In this document: one piece after another, positions 62,646-64,000 of the stretch | Numbering within the stretch: the stretch's first letter is position 1 | Layout: every line of letters begins with the position of its first letter | Assembly (NCBI GenBank): GCA_043228905.1 | Contig: JBHGNT010000017.1 | Location: forward strand, 8,556,001 to 8,620,000 | Reading direction: 5' to 3' | Source: Azolla caroliniana | Taxonomy: Eukaryota; Polypodiophyta | Length of the DNA stretch: 64,000 nt | The notes under the pieces: generated by a model | The model's database searches: none | The model's input: only the letters and a program-made list of their open reading frames with translations | What the model was told of the DNA's origin: nothing | Translations under genes and position numbers: made by a program

Positions 62646-64000
62646 ATGATATACGTGCATATAGTATTCACACTGATAGTATCATCCAGAACAAACAAGC
62701 AAACATCACTGTGAAGACCAGAGAAATGTGTCATGACTGCTGATTGTCAAAGAGTGTTCCATTTATTCATGATCACAATCAGGTCAAGTTGGAATTAAGC
62801 TGCCAAACATGCATAACATATCTATCCTTGTTAGGTGATATGATGGGATACAGTTAGGAACCATATGTAAAAGAATTTGATCTTTTCCAAATGCTGACTT
62901 TGTGGTGCTTGCATTTTGAAAGCTCGTGGAAAGGCAAAAGTTGTTTCAATGCCGGAGCAGACACATGTGCTGATTGATAAGCAAGGGTATTAAAAAAATA
63001 TATGATGCTGGCCCAAATTCTGATGGGTTTGAGTGAGATCGTTTGAATACTTCTTCCTAATGTGGAATTTTTGATACCTCATCCATTTGATAGTCCAATA
63101 TTTTGATAGCCTGAGTTTTTCAGGTTTTCACTGTCAAGCCTCAACAAACAGCAAGTGAAATGCCGATATTTTCTGGTTCCTACCAAAGAGGAGTTTGAGA
63201 GAGAAAATATTGGAGCAGGAAAAGCAAATGGAAGGGAAAAATCATGTGACGAAACTGTAGAATACGAGTTTTGATTCTAAAATACGAGATGAAAGTTTGG
63301 GAGTCCTGGTTAGTTTTCTTTGGCGAAGGAGTCTGGGAGAGGACATGCAAGGATGGCGTGCATCAGCAGTGTACATGTATTGACAGAAAAGTTGAAAGAA
63401 CTTTGTCTTTCTATATGTAAAAAGATAGAGGAGACAAGGACAAGGCCAGCAAGAGTATTAGGAGAACACATAGCTCTCTTCACTTTATGGCTATAAAGAA
63501 TTCCATGGGTTGGGAAACAATTGAAAGATGGCCCCATTGAATGGAACAGAGAGGGGGGGTGTGGTAGCTGGTACCTATTAAAATTATAGGATGCTAGTAG
63601 AGCTGCTATGTTGATATTGACAGAGACCAAATAGATGGTGATAATAAACTTGCAAAAAAATGACACACTTGGAACTTCAAGTTGGAAGCATTATTCAGCT
63701 TTACACTCCTTGGTAATTATCCTGTTTTAGATTTGTATTCCAGTCTCTCCAGCTTGTTTTTCTGTCTCATATGAACAGGAGCAGTGTGAACTGCTGCATT
63801 TATCATATAAGTGATCCCCAAGGTTGGTAAAATTTCCAATGTGTTTATTTTATTTTTGTCCGTATGCACGCATACTGTAATTTAATGCACAGGACTGCAC
63901 AGCTTTTTATTCAATCGTATGAATTAGCTTCTCCAACAAAGGGATCATGGCACAGCTTGTCTGAATACTTGGTCAGAAATGTTTCCGTTAAAAAATTGAT
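62646..64000. other. Downstream of the PPR gene; no gene recognised
   Basis: AT-rich sequence with short ORFs only. No DYW-like sequence continues in any frame after 62645. The minus-strand frame 63666-63310 has no recognised motif and is likely chance. The first few hundred bases may be 3' untranslated region. Confidence 0.5.

Noticed and set aside
62646-63100. A frameshifted DYW domain after the PPR stop
   Set aside because: No HxE or CxxC pattern typical of DYW was seen in any forward frame.
63310-63666. Minus-strand ORF of 118 codons
   Set aside because: No recognisable motif, AT-rich context and no support from neighbours; treated as chance.

Overview
This is a nuclear window from a land plant, most likely a fern or another seed-free plant (moderate confidence). 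The evidence is an intronless PPR-E type gene, introns with GT/AG borders, tRNA-Gly(TCC)-like genes of plant type, and dense LTR retrotransposons of Ty3/gypsy and Ty1/copia type, L1-like LINE debris and Ulp1-bearing DNA transposon remnants. No prokaryotic operon, rRNA or CRISPR was seen.

Layout. (1) 0.3-5.2 kb, minus strand: a multi-exon gene with a basic N-terminus, a coiled coil, a RING-like zinc module and a C-terminus built from short acidic repeats. Its large intron is a minisatellite, and its upstream region carries tandem repeats and GA microsatellites. (2) 6.5-8.7 kb and 28.0-35.17 kb: one tandem array of ~350-bp monomers arranged as ~700-bp dimers. Every monomer carries a 72-nt tRNA-Gly-like sequence on the minus strand. 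One monomer lineage (A) is well kept, the alternate lineage (B) is decayed. (3) 8728-28009: a 19.3-kb insertion that splits the array. It has a 5-bp target duplication and TG...CA ends. It is a decayed gypsy element (G1: 5' LTR, PBS, gag, RT, RNase H, integrase, then a displaced protease, a duplicated domain and an unrecognised coiled-coil ORF). Inside its RT sits a younger, GC-rich gypsy element on the opposite strand (G2, 13191-19875) whose proteins resemble elements of basidiomycete fungi.

(4) 35.2-38.7 kb: a chromovirus RT fragment joined to a 5'-truncated copia element (copia1, plus strand). (5) 38.8-52.2 kb: a minus-strand gypsy element (G3) broken by an almost complete copia element (copia2, 39726-46972, itself carrying an L1-like fragment in one LTR) and by a solo LTR (49734-50186). 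(6) 52.2-55.9 kb: the 5' half of a third copia element (copia3), a relative of copia2. (7) 56.0-60.5 kb: two facing, broken Ulp1-type protease genes with three copies of a ~115-bp terminal repeat, probably Mutator-like elements. (8) 60.5-62.6 kb: an intact PPR gene, directly after one of these terminal repeats. The last 1.35 kb shows no gene.

How the parts relate. Apart from the PPR gene, and perhaps the RING gene and some tRNA-Gly copies, the window is layered transposon insertions. A shared decay signature runs through all the LTR elements: nearly every in-frame stop replaces a CAG, CAA or CGA codon, and three catalytic acidic residues were lost in the G-to-A direction. This fits deamination of methylated cytosine in plant heterochromatin. 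All family assignments come from reading motifs, not from database searches.
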